A stretch of DNA of 64,000 nucleotides. Source: Ancistrus triradiatus. Taxonomy: Eukaryota > Chordata > Actinopteri > Siluriformes > Loricariidae. Positions within the stretch are counted from its first letter, which is position 1. The number at the start of each line of letters is the position of its first letter. The stretch is taken from assembly GCA_025084515.1 (NCBI GenBank), contig JAJAGP010000763.1, positions 186,001 through 250,000 on the forward strand. The letters run 5' to 3'. A program made the translations under genes and the position numbers. Under the pieces are notes generated by a model. It was not told where the DNA came from. It worked only from the letters and a program-made list of their open reading frames with translations, and did no database searches. Shown here one piece after another: positions 28,501 through 41,761 of the stretch.

Positions 28501-31500
28501 GTCAGGCTGAAAGTTGTTGAATTTCTAACTGCTAGTCATTAGCCCACTTTACTTAATGACAGGAAGTTCAAAGGCAGTAAGAGAAAATAGAAGAGCAAGA
28601 AACAAGAAGGGGAAGTAGAGTGTGAAGGTGCGAAAGACAAGGCAAGAGAGACCGAGAGATAATAACCACACTTTAAAACATTTTTCCAACTGACCTGCGA
28701 GTGGTTCACGCCTTTCATGCAGCCCTTTCCCTCAGGCCCTTTCTCAACCACAGCTTTGTGGGGAGACCTACGCCAACACAACAAATTAAAACGTTATCAG
28801 AATGAAAGATCTTCTGTAATGCACATTTCCTGCCTGTAGTCTTACTCTCTCAGCCAGGATGCAGCTGGATTTACACACTATGCTAAGTGACTAAGAGCTA
28901 CAGGTGTGTGGTGGCCATGCAAAACACAGCTTCAGCCACTGGTGCCTTGGGACTTGACATGCCCCAGCGAGCCAAACTTTGATTAGCAAATGAGCTGAGG
29001 GCGTGTCCGAGCCACTGCAAAAGCATCTAAAACACTGACACAGACGGGCATTGCTCATATCAATTCTCATGTCACATGCTGATCAAGTTACATTCAAATG
29101 TCAGAAACCTTACCTTTCAGACAAAATGGGTTCAGAATAATCAGAAGGGGCTAATGCCACATCAGAGGTCTTTGGAGGAGCAAGATCAGTGGACAAGTGC
29201 GTGGCATCCACAGGGTTCGGGGTTGGTTCATCTGGAGGTGGGTATTTATAACGAACATAATTACAAGGCAAAGCAGCTGTATTCCACACAAAGTTTTAAA
29301 TAGTATTAAGCAAACACTAGATTGTTCAAGCACAAATAAAGGAATAGTGTATGGTCAAAGGTTTACATGGACAACAGGTTCAGCATACAAAGTTTATTCC
29401 GTTGGCTTTGGACTACCACTGCAACGCTAATGTCGCTAACAAGTAACAGGACTGGGTCACCCGAAATCTTTCCTGAGAGCTACATGAATAGCTTCAGTGG
29501 GAAGTATGTGAAGGTTTACGAATTGTGCCAAGGGTAAGGAAAACTACGTGAACACCATTTTTGGAAAGCACTATTCCTTCCAGTAGAGAATGTCCAGTAG
29601 AATCAGCTGAGAGCCGATAACACCAAATACTGTACTAAATCTGACAAAAATAACTCGAAAAACAACCTCTACAAAATAAATACTAATAAATAAATTAACT
29701 TCTACCACTCTCAATTACTTTAGTGACAGAGGTCACTGCCAGTTGTGTCCAGGTTGCATGCCAATAATTATAAATCACCACAACATTATCCAAAATCTGT
29801 AAGTATTTGTTTTAGATATAATAAATAACTCATTTCTAACGCACAGTGTCAACCTGCAAGGTAATATTTCCCTAACTAAAACATTAGCAGCAAAAGCCAA
29901 AAGCTGGTGAGTACCACGAACATTTTATATCTTCTGCTAAAACACACTAACGCAATAAATCCAAGTGCTAACGTTTAAGATCTAGGGTGGTCCTCCTCAT
30001 ATCAATCAATTTGAAGGATCTGTCCTGTAATACCATGCTCGGTACTCTACAACCACACCAAAGATTTCCAGAAGATGATGAGGCTGTTCCGCAGACAGAC
30101 GAGGAACATATGGATAGGACAGCTGGCTGTGGGCGTGCCAATAACTGGGACTTTTGTTCAAGTCCTGAATTCTTTCCACTTTCTTTGAATACATTTAACT
30201 CGATTCTCGTACCCGTCTTTAGTGAGGCTGTCAGTACGTCTGCAGTGACATGTACAGAGTCTAGGTAAATACAACCACCAATCAGAAAAAGTTGGGACGG
30301 TACGGAAAATCCAAATTCAAAAGCACATGCAGTGCTCCTTACATGTCCTTTGACTTTCATATTTCATTTGAAGACAGTATGAACCCAAGACATTTCAGGT
30401 TTTTTCTGGACAACTTCATTCTATCTGTCAATAATCATCCATTCCTGCATTTCACACCTGCAACACATTCCAGAAAAGTTGGAACGGGGCAATTTAGGGC
30501 TAATAATGAGGTAATAAAACTAAATCATGTGATGCCAACAGGTGATAACATTTATCATTACATATTTCAGCTCTAAAATCTCAGTGTACATTTCTGCATT
30601 AATGCTGCATCACAGGAGTGTAAATGACCTTTGCCAAGGGCCCCGACCCGACCCCATACCATGACAGAGCCTGGCTTTTGGACTTGTTCCTCATAACAGT
30701 CTGGATGGTCCTTTTAGTCTGTGGTCCGGAACACACGGCGTCCATTTCTTCCAAAAAATGATCTGGAATACTGATGGGTCTGACCACAATCCCCGTCTCC
30801 ACTGTGTGATGGTCCATCCCAGATGCCTCCGAGCCCAGAGCAGTTGATGCCTCTTCTGGACATGGTTATAACATAAGGCTTTTTTTTTTTAGCACAGCAA
30901 CGTTTTAAGTGGTATTTGTGAATGTAGCTCTGTATTGTAGAGCTTGATAAAGGCTTGATAAAGGAATCCCTTGTCCATGTGGTTCTATCAGCTATTGATG
31001 AATGGCGGTTCTTGATGCAGTGCTGTCTGAGGGAGCAGAGATCATCCCTCTTCAGGTTAGGTTTGGGCCCTTACCCTTTAAGCACTGAAATTCCTCCAGA
31101 TTCCTTGAATTATTTAATGATATAAAGCACTGTAGAGGGAGAAATATGGAAATCCCTTCCAGTCCTTCTTTGAGGAACATTGTTTTTAAACATTTCAATA
31201 ATTTTCTTACACATTTGCTGATAAAATGGAGATCCTCTGCCCAAAGACTCAGCCTTTCATGGATACTGATGTCGTATCAAGTCACGACTATAATTACCTG
31301 CTGACGTCACCATAACACTGCATATTTTTATACACATGTTCCATACTGTCCCAACTTTGATTTGGTGTTGTAAATATTAACGGAGAAAGTATTTCTATGC
31401 TGTGTAGATTTGAGGTATTTACAGGCTGTTGGGAATGAACTTCACCACTGACCTACATCTTAACCACTTGGTACAGGCTCATAGGAAACTGTGAGGTCAA

Positions 31501-32527
31501 TTAAACAATACATTTCTGCCTTTAGTCATCTGTCCTAGGTGGCAATGGAGTGGGAGCTACAACTATTTCTAGAGACAGAGATCATACCAGCACACTGGAG
31601 GTGGGAGTGTGAAAGAGAAGCAGACTTGACCACATTGCAACTGACAGCCTGTTCGTGGGTGTCAGACTCGATGCATTCTGGGAGTCTACCTTCTTTCTGC
31701 AGGGGTCAGAGAACGACAAAATTCAGCCTCCATACTAACATTTCAGCCACCAGAAACACATTTTATGAAATTATACATGAGTGATGAGTCCAAAGGAATT
31801 TAACAGACAAGACCAACTTAGAAAAGTGACTCCAGTGCAGGAAGAGCAAATACTGAACTCAAGCTAAACATCTTCAAAATGCAAAAGGGATTGCTTATTC
31901 TCTGGAGGACAGAACACCCATTTGTCACAAAAAAAAAGCTAAGAATCACCAGTAATCAGACATTCCACAGAGTAAACTGTGTATTTACCCAAGCTGCTCC
32001 TAGAAGCTCCGCCCAGCAAAACGAGATTTTAACCCAAACTTCATAGATTTGATCTAACATTCAAATTAATGTAAATCAGGATTTATAGGTCCTGATGCCA
32101 ATCCTGAGGCAACCCACCCCATATATCTGGTCCAGCACTAGCGCAATCTCCAATCTAGGCCCAATCCAGTTCCTCTGACACAGGTGAGTAACTAAGTTAT
32201 TTAAATAATGAACACAAATACTAATGGAAACAGTACAGTAAAAATACACAGCAGGGAACTCAAATGAAAGCAAGGAGCAAAGACTGAATAAGTACAGCTT
32301 TCTCTGCAAACATTTAGTGATAAATTAATGAATGAATAAATAAAGGAAGGAAGGAAGGAACTGTGTAAGTGTAAACATTAAATGTACTTGCTCATTTATA
32401 GAAACTCACAACAGGCTACCAAGAATAATCATTATGGACCATTGGTCAATATTTATATTGTTCTTGCTACACAAATAACATGGAAACATCTAAAGATATG
32501 ACTGAAGATTGGAACACATTGCAAATA

Positions 32528-32560
<33 letters not shown>

Positions 32561-33751
32561 ACCAACTGTAGTCGGAAGAATCATCATTTAAGTACTTTTT
32601 AAATTAGTCGGTGTGCGGAAAAGCGACGATACGAAAACGCAAAATACTTGACCTGATTTTTTGCCTCAAAACTCTACATGCTGCATGCGACGTGATTCTT
32701 TTGGAATTTTGCCACCTGGTTCAATTTTTTTCGCAGCCAAAAATAAATAAAAATAAAAAAGACAAAGACAAATACCAGCGATATGAAAAAATTCAAAATA
32801 TTTAACTGCATTAAATCACATTTGTGATTGCTCATACAGTGTGACAAAAAAGTATTTAGTCAGCCACTGATTGTGCAAGTTCTCCGACTTAGAAAGATGA
32901 GAGAGGTCTGTAATTTTCATCATAGGTACACTTCAACTATGAGAGACAAAATGAGAAAAAAATCCAGGAAATCACATTGTAGGATTTTTACAGAATTTAA
33001 TTGTAAATCATGGTGGAAAATAAGTATTTGGTCAATAACAAAAGTTCAACGCAATACTTTGTAACATAACCTTTGTTGGCAATGACAGAGGTCAAACGTT
33101 TCCTGTAAGTCTTCACCAGGTTGGCACACACTGTAGCTGGTATTTTGGCCCATTCCTCCATGCAGATCTCCTCTAGAGCAGTGATGTTTTGGGGCAACAC
33201 GGGGACTTTCAACTGCCTCCACAAATGTTTCTATGGGCTGAGATCTGGAGACTGGCTAGGCCACTCCGTAGTGTTAGTTACATGATGGTAGCCTTTGTTA
33301 CTTTGGTCCCAGCTCTCTTGCAGGCCATTCATCAGGTCCCTCCGTGTAGTTTGGGGATTTTTGCTCACCGTTCTCATGATCATTTTGGACCCCACGGGAT
33401 GAGAGATCTTGCCTGGAGCCCCAGATCGAGGGGAGATTATCAATGGTCTTGTATGTCTTCCATTTTCTTACAATTGCTCCCACAGTTGATTTATTCACAC
33501 CAACCTGCTTGCCTATTGTAGATTTCACTCTTCCCAGCCTGCTGCAGGTCTACAGTTTCATCCTGGTGTCCTTCGACAGCTGTTTGGTCTTGGCACCTGG
33601 TTGAGTTTGGAGTCTGACTGTTTGAGGCTGTGGACAGGTGTCTTTTATACAGATCACGAGGTTCAAACAGGTGCCATTAACACCAGGTAAACGAGGGGAG
33701 GACAGAAGAGCTTCTGAAAGAAGAAGTTACAGGTCTGTGAGAGCCAGAAAT

Positions 33752-33834
<83 letters not shown>

Positions 33835-36800
33835 ATCTATCTATCATCTTACAGTTGCTCCCACAGTTGATTTATTCACACCAACCTGCTTGCCTATTGT
33901 AGATTCACAGAAGAGCTTCTTAAAGAAGAAGTTACAGTCCTGTGAGAGCCAGAAATCTTGCTTGTTTGTGGGTGACCAAATACTTATTTTTCACCATAAT
34001 TTACAATTAAATTCTTTAAAAATCCTACAATGTGATTTCCTGGATTTTTTTCCTCATTGTGTCTCTCATAGTTGAAGTGTAGCTATGATGAAAATTACAG
34101 ACCTCTCTCATCTTTCTAAGTAGGAGAACTTGCACAATCAGTGGCTGACTAAAAACTTTTGCCCCACTGTACATGTTAATGAATTCTTTCTTTAAAAAGC
34201 ACTGCACAGCCATGTGAATAGACGCTTTAGCAGAATACACTTATTAATTTAATAACTGACTTTGCAACCCAAAGTAATTTTCTTGGACACTTTTAATATG
34301 TACCTCGCTCCTGTCACAAATAGCCATCGATGCTAATGTGACGTCAAAGAAACGAACATTCATTCGGCCTCTCGGTTGTTGCTATGCCAACAGCAGGAGC
34401 TACGGTGATTGGTCAGCAAGTTTTTCAGGCTGGCAAGTTTGCAAAACATTGAAGAGGGCAAATAAAATAATGGCACATTCTCATTGCCAGAAAAATCACG
34501 TTTGGTGTGGAAGATACTGTCATTATACAAGAGACTGTGTGTAGATTCACTCGCCCAAATAAACTGCAGGCAAAAATGTGTTTAAGCATGTGATTCCTGT
34601 ATTTTCTGAGGAACCAATACTGCACAGTGTGTAAGGCACTGCGTACTGATTACCTGCCACTGGATTTAACCAGAGTGCAGCATTGGGGTTATCCAACCAG
34701 TTAAATTTACACTTCCCCACGCCTACACTACTGGCTCTGCTAGCTAAAAGCAAGTAACAAATGTACCTGAAATTAGCACCCCTCTGACCCAGAAATAACT
34801 CAGCTGGTTCTGCCTACTTCAGATTAAACATCAAGTCAACTTGCATCCAATATCTTGAAATTGCGAAAAACAATGCACAAAAATAAAGCCAAAACTGCAT
34901 TTACTGCCTGTGGCATTTTAAGACCATCGGGAGATGGATTTGAGGCATTGTAAGCCAAATTAATGCATTAATGCAAGACTTAAGAACAGATTTTTTAGTT
35001 GTTTTACAGCTCTGTACAGCACAGAGTAAACAAATAACAATCAAACATATTTAAACAACTGAGACAATACATCCCCTCACAGATGGGAGCCACCACACTA
35101 CCTGCTCCTGAATCTTCTACTGCTACAGTAATGACCCACTGACAAAGTGCATTATATATTGGCTGTGAGGTGACCAGCTGGGCAGAGAATCTAAATACCC
35201 TGCACTTTGGAACAAAGCAGTGCCCTAATAAAGAGCTGCCAATACATAAATAGGCAATTAACATAAGAATTGGTAACAATTATTAAGTAAAATACAGTAA
35301 TTAGAGTGCAGTAGGGTAACAAGCAGGGGTTCAGTCTCATTACATACTCTGTCATGTGCAATGATCTAAGAAGCCTACCTAAAAAAGGAATTTAAACCAT
35401 TGGGCAGGTTATCTAGCTGGATTAGCACACTGGTTCTGTAACCCAAGCCACTTATTGAATAAGACAGAGTGAACACACATGCAACACTTCAGAAGCACAC
35501 CTTCATTCAAGCACTGAGAAACCGTGTTCTGAGATCAGAAGTACTTGTAATACAAACTCCTAGGGAGTATGAGAACGACTTCTAAACACAAGTGACCATC
35601 ACACCTTGGATGACTAATGAACTAGTTACACACCATTATCTTCTGGTAACAGCCTGAAAAGATTGGATACCTGTAGAGGTCCATCATAATTCTGCAGTAC
35701 ACTTTCATCACCAAACACAGCTCCTGAAATAGAGAAGGAATGTTGTCAATTCTCTCTCACACACACACCTCGTGTAGGAGACTGGTGGATTATTTTTTAT
35801 TAATGACTGTGGCATTGAGCATGTAGCCAAAGGTGGCAGTTCGCCCTGGGATAAACCTGACAGAGTTTGTTGCCAAGGGCCCAGTGAGCATTAAAGTAAG
35901 CCTACAGTGTGTGTGTGTGTGTGTGTACCCTATGAGTGCTGGAATTAATTAGCATTACTTTACAGCTCCCAAAGTGTCCCTGCAATCATGTGGCAGAAAG
36001 GCAGAAATTTGGTGTTTATTTCTTCTAAACAGAAATGTGCATCACCTAAATGAGCCGTTTCACCCAACCTGCTTATTGTATCTAAACAAATACACCACCT
36101 TTGCAAAAGTATGTAGGTACAACTCCAGCACAAAGGAGTTTGGGTATGTCAATCACATGTGGGTGCAGACAGTTAAGCATGAAGGCATTCATCATCCACA
36201 GACAAACACTGCCAATAGTATGGAACGTAGCGAAGAGTTTATCAGCTTATGTGGTCAAAAAATAAAATAAAATAAAATCACAGGATACTAACTAGAGCAC
36301 TGATAGCAATTTTCTTTCTATCTAAGAATTATACATCACAGCATACAGAAACAGCTGCTATAGACAGTCAGTAAAGAAAACAAGGGCTGTGGGATTGGAC
36401 CTGCCTCCATTCTCTCACTGGTACTTGAAGTGTAGCTATGATGAACATTACAGACCTCTCTCATCTTTCCAAGTAGGAGAACTTGCACAATCAGTGGCTG
36501 ACTAATACTTTTTTGCCCCACTGTATTAAACGCAGCACACAATTACACTGAACTGAAATCCAACTTTGTGATAGTACTTTGACTCATCGCAATGAAGATG
36601 GTACGAACCCAAGACATGCTTTGTCTGGTCAACTTACATGAACATTGTCAGCATTTAGCAGACTCCCTTACCCAGGCCCACTTATAACTGATACAGTTTT
36701 AAGCAACTGTAGGTTAAGGGCCTTACTTAAGGATTCATGGTAGCATGGCAGAGGAGGACTTGAACCCCCGAGTCCACGGTCCCAAACATCTTCCCCGTGC

Positions 36801-39800
36801 AAGGCTCAAGCTCACGACCTTGTTTTGATACTGACACGTTGCCTAAACTTTATTTAATGTTAATATTCTGTACATCCATTCCTGCATTTCAGACCTGGGA
36901 TGGCAGAGCTAACTGGAGATCCTCTGCCCATCTTTGCTACTCCAATACCCAGCCTTGGGAGGCTACTGCTCCTGTCAGTAAACATGAGTACCCTGCTCTT
37001 TCTAAGCATGATAAGTTGACACCACCTGTTTGAAAGCACATCACTAAGTTTTATTACCTCATTACTAGCCTTAAAATTCCCCATCCCTACTTTTTTGGAA
37101 TGTGTTGCAGCTCCTGAAATGCAGGAATGGATGTTCATTAACAAACAGAATGAAGATGACCAGACAAAACATGACGTATCTTTGATTCATACTGTCTGCA
37201 AGGTCAGTAAGGTATGAAGTAAAGGTCAGACGCACTACATAATTTTTTAATTTGCTTTTTCCATACCATCCCAACTGTTTCTGACTTGGGGTTGCACAAA
37301 TGTAGGTTTGTAATGAAACGGTCTGCAGAGTCTGATGTGGAAGAACTTGGCTGGCTGTCGGAGTTCTGATCACAACCAACATCTTTGGGATAAACCTGAA
37401 CACGACATCCAACAGTGCCAACCTCGTGCCAATTCTCTTATGTCTGAAGTGAAAGTGAATTCCGTCAGTCATGTTCCAAAATCCAGTGGAAGTCATTCTC
37501 GGAAGATCTGAAACTGCTACAGTTGAAAAAGGGACCGACTCAGAACCAACAGCAGGAACATAAACAATAGGGGCCCATACATATTGGAGGACATGGGCAG
37601 CCATGACTTGTTGTGACTAGTTATGATGCTCCAGCGCAGAAATACAGCAGCAAAGGCCGACACAAAATTGTGTAAATTAGATTTTTCAGAGCTTTAACAT
37701 AATGTGCGCCCCAGAACAGTTTAACGAAGCACACCGAAATATGGAAGGAATAAGAAAACTGATATGTGGGGCTTTAATATTACACAGTAGACCTTCAGAC
37801 CTAAATCCATTTGTAGTTTCATTCTCACCGCGTGATTCGGGGTCGGTGATGCTCTCTGGTCGACACTTCTGAGACACGACGGAACATTCGAGCTGCTCTG
37901 CCTCACCGGAACCACGTGGTGCATTTTTGTTCCCCGCGGCGTCCTCGCAGCAGCCAGCCTCCTTTAAACCTTCCTGCAACTCCCCCTCATCGGGCACTTT
38001 CCAACCCTTCTTTTCCTCAAGCAAAGGAGGCTCATCTTCAGTGGGAGAGTCTAGCAACGGATACACCTTGTCCCACTCCGGTGACAAATCATCGAGATCA
38101 TCCACAGCCTAAACGAACACAGCAATACAAGTTTTTAAAGAGACACGTGGTAATGTCGCAACGAAAAACTGAACTTCAAAATGCTGCACACTGGGATGGT
38201 ATAGACATAAAACTCCCTAAACCCCTGTCTATGCCTCAGCAAGCAGTGTTCTCCTCGTATCTGGATAATCACACACCAGCTGCTCCAGGGGGCCTCAAGT
38301 CACTTTAGCTGCCGAGCTTTTCACCCTGACCCGCTTGTATGCTTTATTTCATCCACCTGTGCAATGGGTCTATAAAGACCACGGACTGTCTGTATACTTT
38401 TGGCCATGTAGTGTAGAAGTACCTGATGCGTGTTGTCTGCTGTCGGGCTGCTGGATTCTTTGCTGTTCTGCCGAGTCTTCAGCTGATCCAACTCATCACA
38501 CAGCTGTTGTTTCTGAACCTCCTGTTCCTGGACCCTACATACCATTGCACACACGCACACGCACACGCACACACACTTTTATTAACGAGGAATATTTGAA
38601 GCATTTGTATATAACATGGTACTAGTTATACACTCAATTCAGGCAATTCTATTAACCTGAAAACTTTCAATTTTTATTAAAACATTTATAAGGTTTGTAA
38701 CTGTTACACCAGCAAACACTCACCTGACAGACAGGTGAAGGATCTCAGTGCGCGAGCGGCGCATGTTGCTGGCCATCTTCACCAGCTCCTTCTCCAGCGA
38801 CTCCGTGTACTGCTTCAGCTGCTCCAGGCTCTGCGTCCACTCACTGCGCCGCTGCTCCAGATGCACCTGTAGACCCTGTAACCCCAACATACCGGCAGTA
38901 CCAGCCATCAATGCAGCTGAAGCTCTCTGGAACCACTGCGTACTGAAGATTCAATTACTAACAGCCACATCATGCTCTGTGAAACCGGATCCTGACCGAG
39001 ACAGACACTGGCGTGACATGCCCATGGTCAGTGTTTTTGTGCCACTGTAACAGAAACATAATGGGTATTTCCACAAGAAAACTCAAAATGTAACTGCACC
39101 AGATACAGTGGTGTGAAAAAGTGTTTGCCCCCTTCCTGAGTTCCTATTTTTTTGCATGTTTGTCACACTTAAGTGCTTCTGAACATCAAACCAGTTTAAA
39201 TATCAGTCAAAGACAACACAAGTTTATTATTAAGGGAGAAAAAAATCCAAACCTACATGGCCCTGTGTGAAAAAGTGATTGCCCCCTAAACCTAATAACT
39301 GGTTGGGCCGCCCTTAGCAGCAACAACTGCAGCCAAGCGTTTGTGATAACCTGCAGTGAGTCTTTTACAGCGTTGTGGAGGAATTCTGGCCACTCATCTC
39401 TGCAGAATTGTTGTAATTCAGCCACATTGGAAGGTTTTCCAGCATGAACGGCCTTTTTAAGGTCATGCCACAGCATCTCAATAGGATTCAGCTCAGGACT
39501 TTGAATGGCTGAAGCAAAACAAAATGAAGACTTTGGAGTGGCCTAGTCAGAGGTGGACTTGCTGCTGTGTTTTGGATCATTGTCCTGCTGCAGAAGTCCG
39601 TTTCAGCTTGAGGTCACCAACAGATGGCCGGACATTCTCCTTCAGGATTTTTTGGTAGACAGCAGAATTCATAGTTCCATTTATCACAGCAAGTCTTCCA
39701 GGTCCTTGAAGCAGCAGAACAGCCCCAGACCATCACACTACCACCCCCATATGTTACTGCTGCTATAATGTTCTCTTTCTGAAATGCTGTGTTACTTTTA

Positions 39801-41726
39801 CACCAGATGTAATGGGACACACACCTTCCAAAGAGGTCAACTTTTGTCTCGTCAGTCCACAGAATGCTTTCCAAAAAGTCTTGGGGATCATCAAGATGTG
39901 TTCTGGAAAAACTGAGACGAGCTTTAATGTTCTTTTAGCTCAGCAGTGGTTTTGGTCTTGGAACTCTGCATGCAGGCCATTTTTGCCCAGTCTCGTTCTT
40001 ATGGTGGAGGCATGAACACTGACCTTATCTGAGGCAAGTGAGTCCTGCCGTTCTTTGGATGTTGTTGTGGGGTCTTTTGTGACCTCTTGGCTGAGTCGTC
40101 GCTGCACTCTTGGGGTAATTTTGGTCGGCCGGCCACTCCTGGGAAGGTTCACCACTGTTCCATGTCTTCTCCATGTGTGGATAATGGCTCTCACTGTGGT
40201 TCGCTGGAGTCCCAAAGCTTTAGAAATGGCTTTATAACCCTTTCCAGACTGATCTCAATGACTTTCTGTCTCAATTGTTCCTGAATTTCTTTGGACCTTG
40301 GCATGATGTGTAGCTTATAAGGATCTTTTGGTGTCCTTCACTTTGTCAGGCAGGTCCTATATAAGTGATGTCCTGTTTGAGAACAGGTGTGGCAATAATC
40401 AGGCCTGGGTGTGGCCAGAGACAGGAAACTGAGGTGTGATAAACCATAGTTGTGTTATAACAAGGGGGGCAATCACTTTTTCACACAGGGCCATGTAGGT
40501 TTGGTTATTTCCCCCTTAATAATAAACACCTTCATTTAAAAACTGCATTTTGTGTTTACTTGTGTTGTCTTTGACTAATATTTAAATTGGTTTGATGTTC
40601 CAAAGAACTTAAGTGTGACAGACATGCTAAAAAATAGGAAATCAAAAAAGGGCAAAGACTTTTTCACACCACTGTATACCACTGAGAACACAAGTGGAGA
40701 GCTACCATCCGTCCACGTGAAGTAGACAAGTGAACGTGATCCAGTTTAAATGATTAAAGGTTAGAGAGTGTACAGCTGGACGAGGGGGGCAAAGGAGGAG
40801 TACTACGTATGATAAGAAAGGCACATAAACTTATGTATGAGACTTGCAGCTAGTTATGAACAAGTAGCATAAACTCATGCACACAAACGTGAGCAACTCG
40901 CACAAGGAAAGTCTCTAGACACATCAAGCGAGTTAGAACAGAGACCTCTGTCATTAAAGTGAACGTCGGGATGGTGATTAAGCAGCGCATGCCTGTAATC
41001 ATCAACCAAATGCAATGAACTCGGACAATTAAAAACACTTCTCATGTGTAGGCAGGCCTCGCAACCAAAGTGCTCCACGAGTGTGGCAATTACAAACTTG
41101 AGGTCAGGAAATGATAAAGTCAAAGATAATGTCACCTAAACCTCCCTGCATGGACTATGGCATGCAGAGAGTGACTCATCAGTGCAGTTCCTGTAGATCT
41201 ATATCAGGTAGGCAGCATATTAATATTTTTTAAAATTGAAGTAAATACAAGCCTACCATGTGCAGGGTCTGGATCTAAAAATAAGATAAAATCCCTAACA
41301 TACCTCACAGCAGAGAGAGCTTTAGAACTACACAAATTCAGCAGAGCAAAATGTCACTCCTTCACATGAAACATTACCTGGCATTAGCCTATATGTAGCA
41401 GAGAACAGAAAAAGAAATTGAGTAGGAAGAAAGCAACTTCTCCATTTAAAGGACCAAACACAAGCCGACACGCAGCGAGCGGAGCGATATTAAGGACATA
41501 CGTCTGAATAACTGACCCCAGTGATGTCGCGGTGGCCTCCATTCCGACACAGACTTCTACACCAAGACGGCACTTATTAAGCTGCATCTGCATGTTGCGC
41601 ATTCTCCGGCACGCCATGCTACATCTTTGCTTCGTGCGAATATGACTACGAGCTGAGTGGGCACCCACTGCCTGCACTGATAACTGGCATGAAACACTAT
41701 GAAACCAGAACGGCGTGCACACTCAC

Positions 41727-41761
<35 letters not shown>

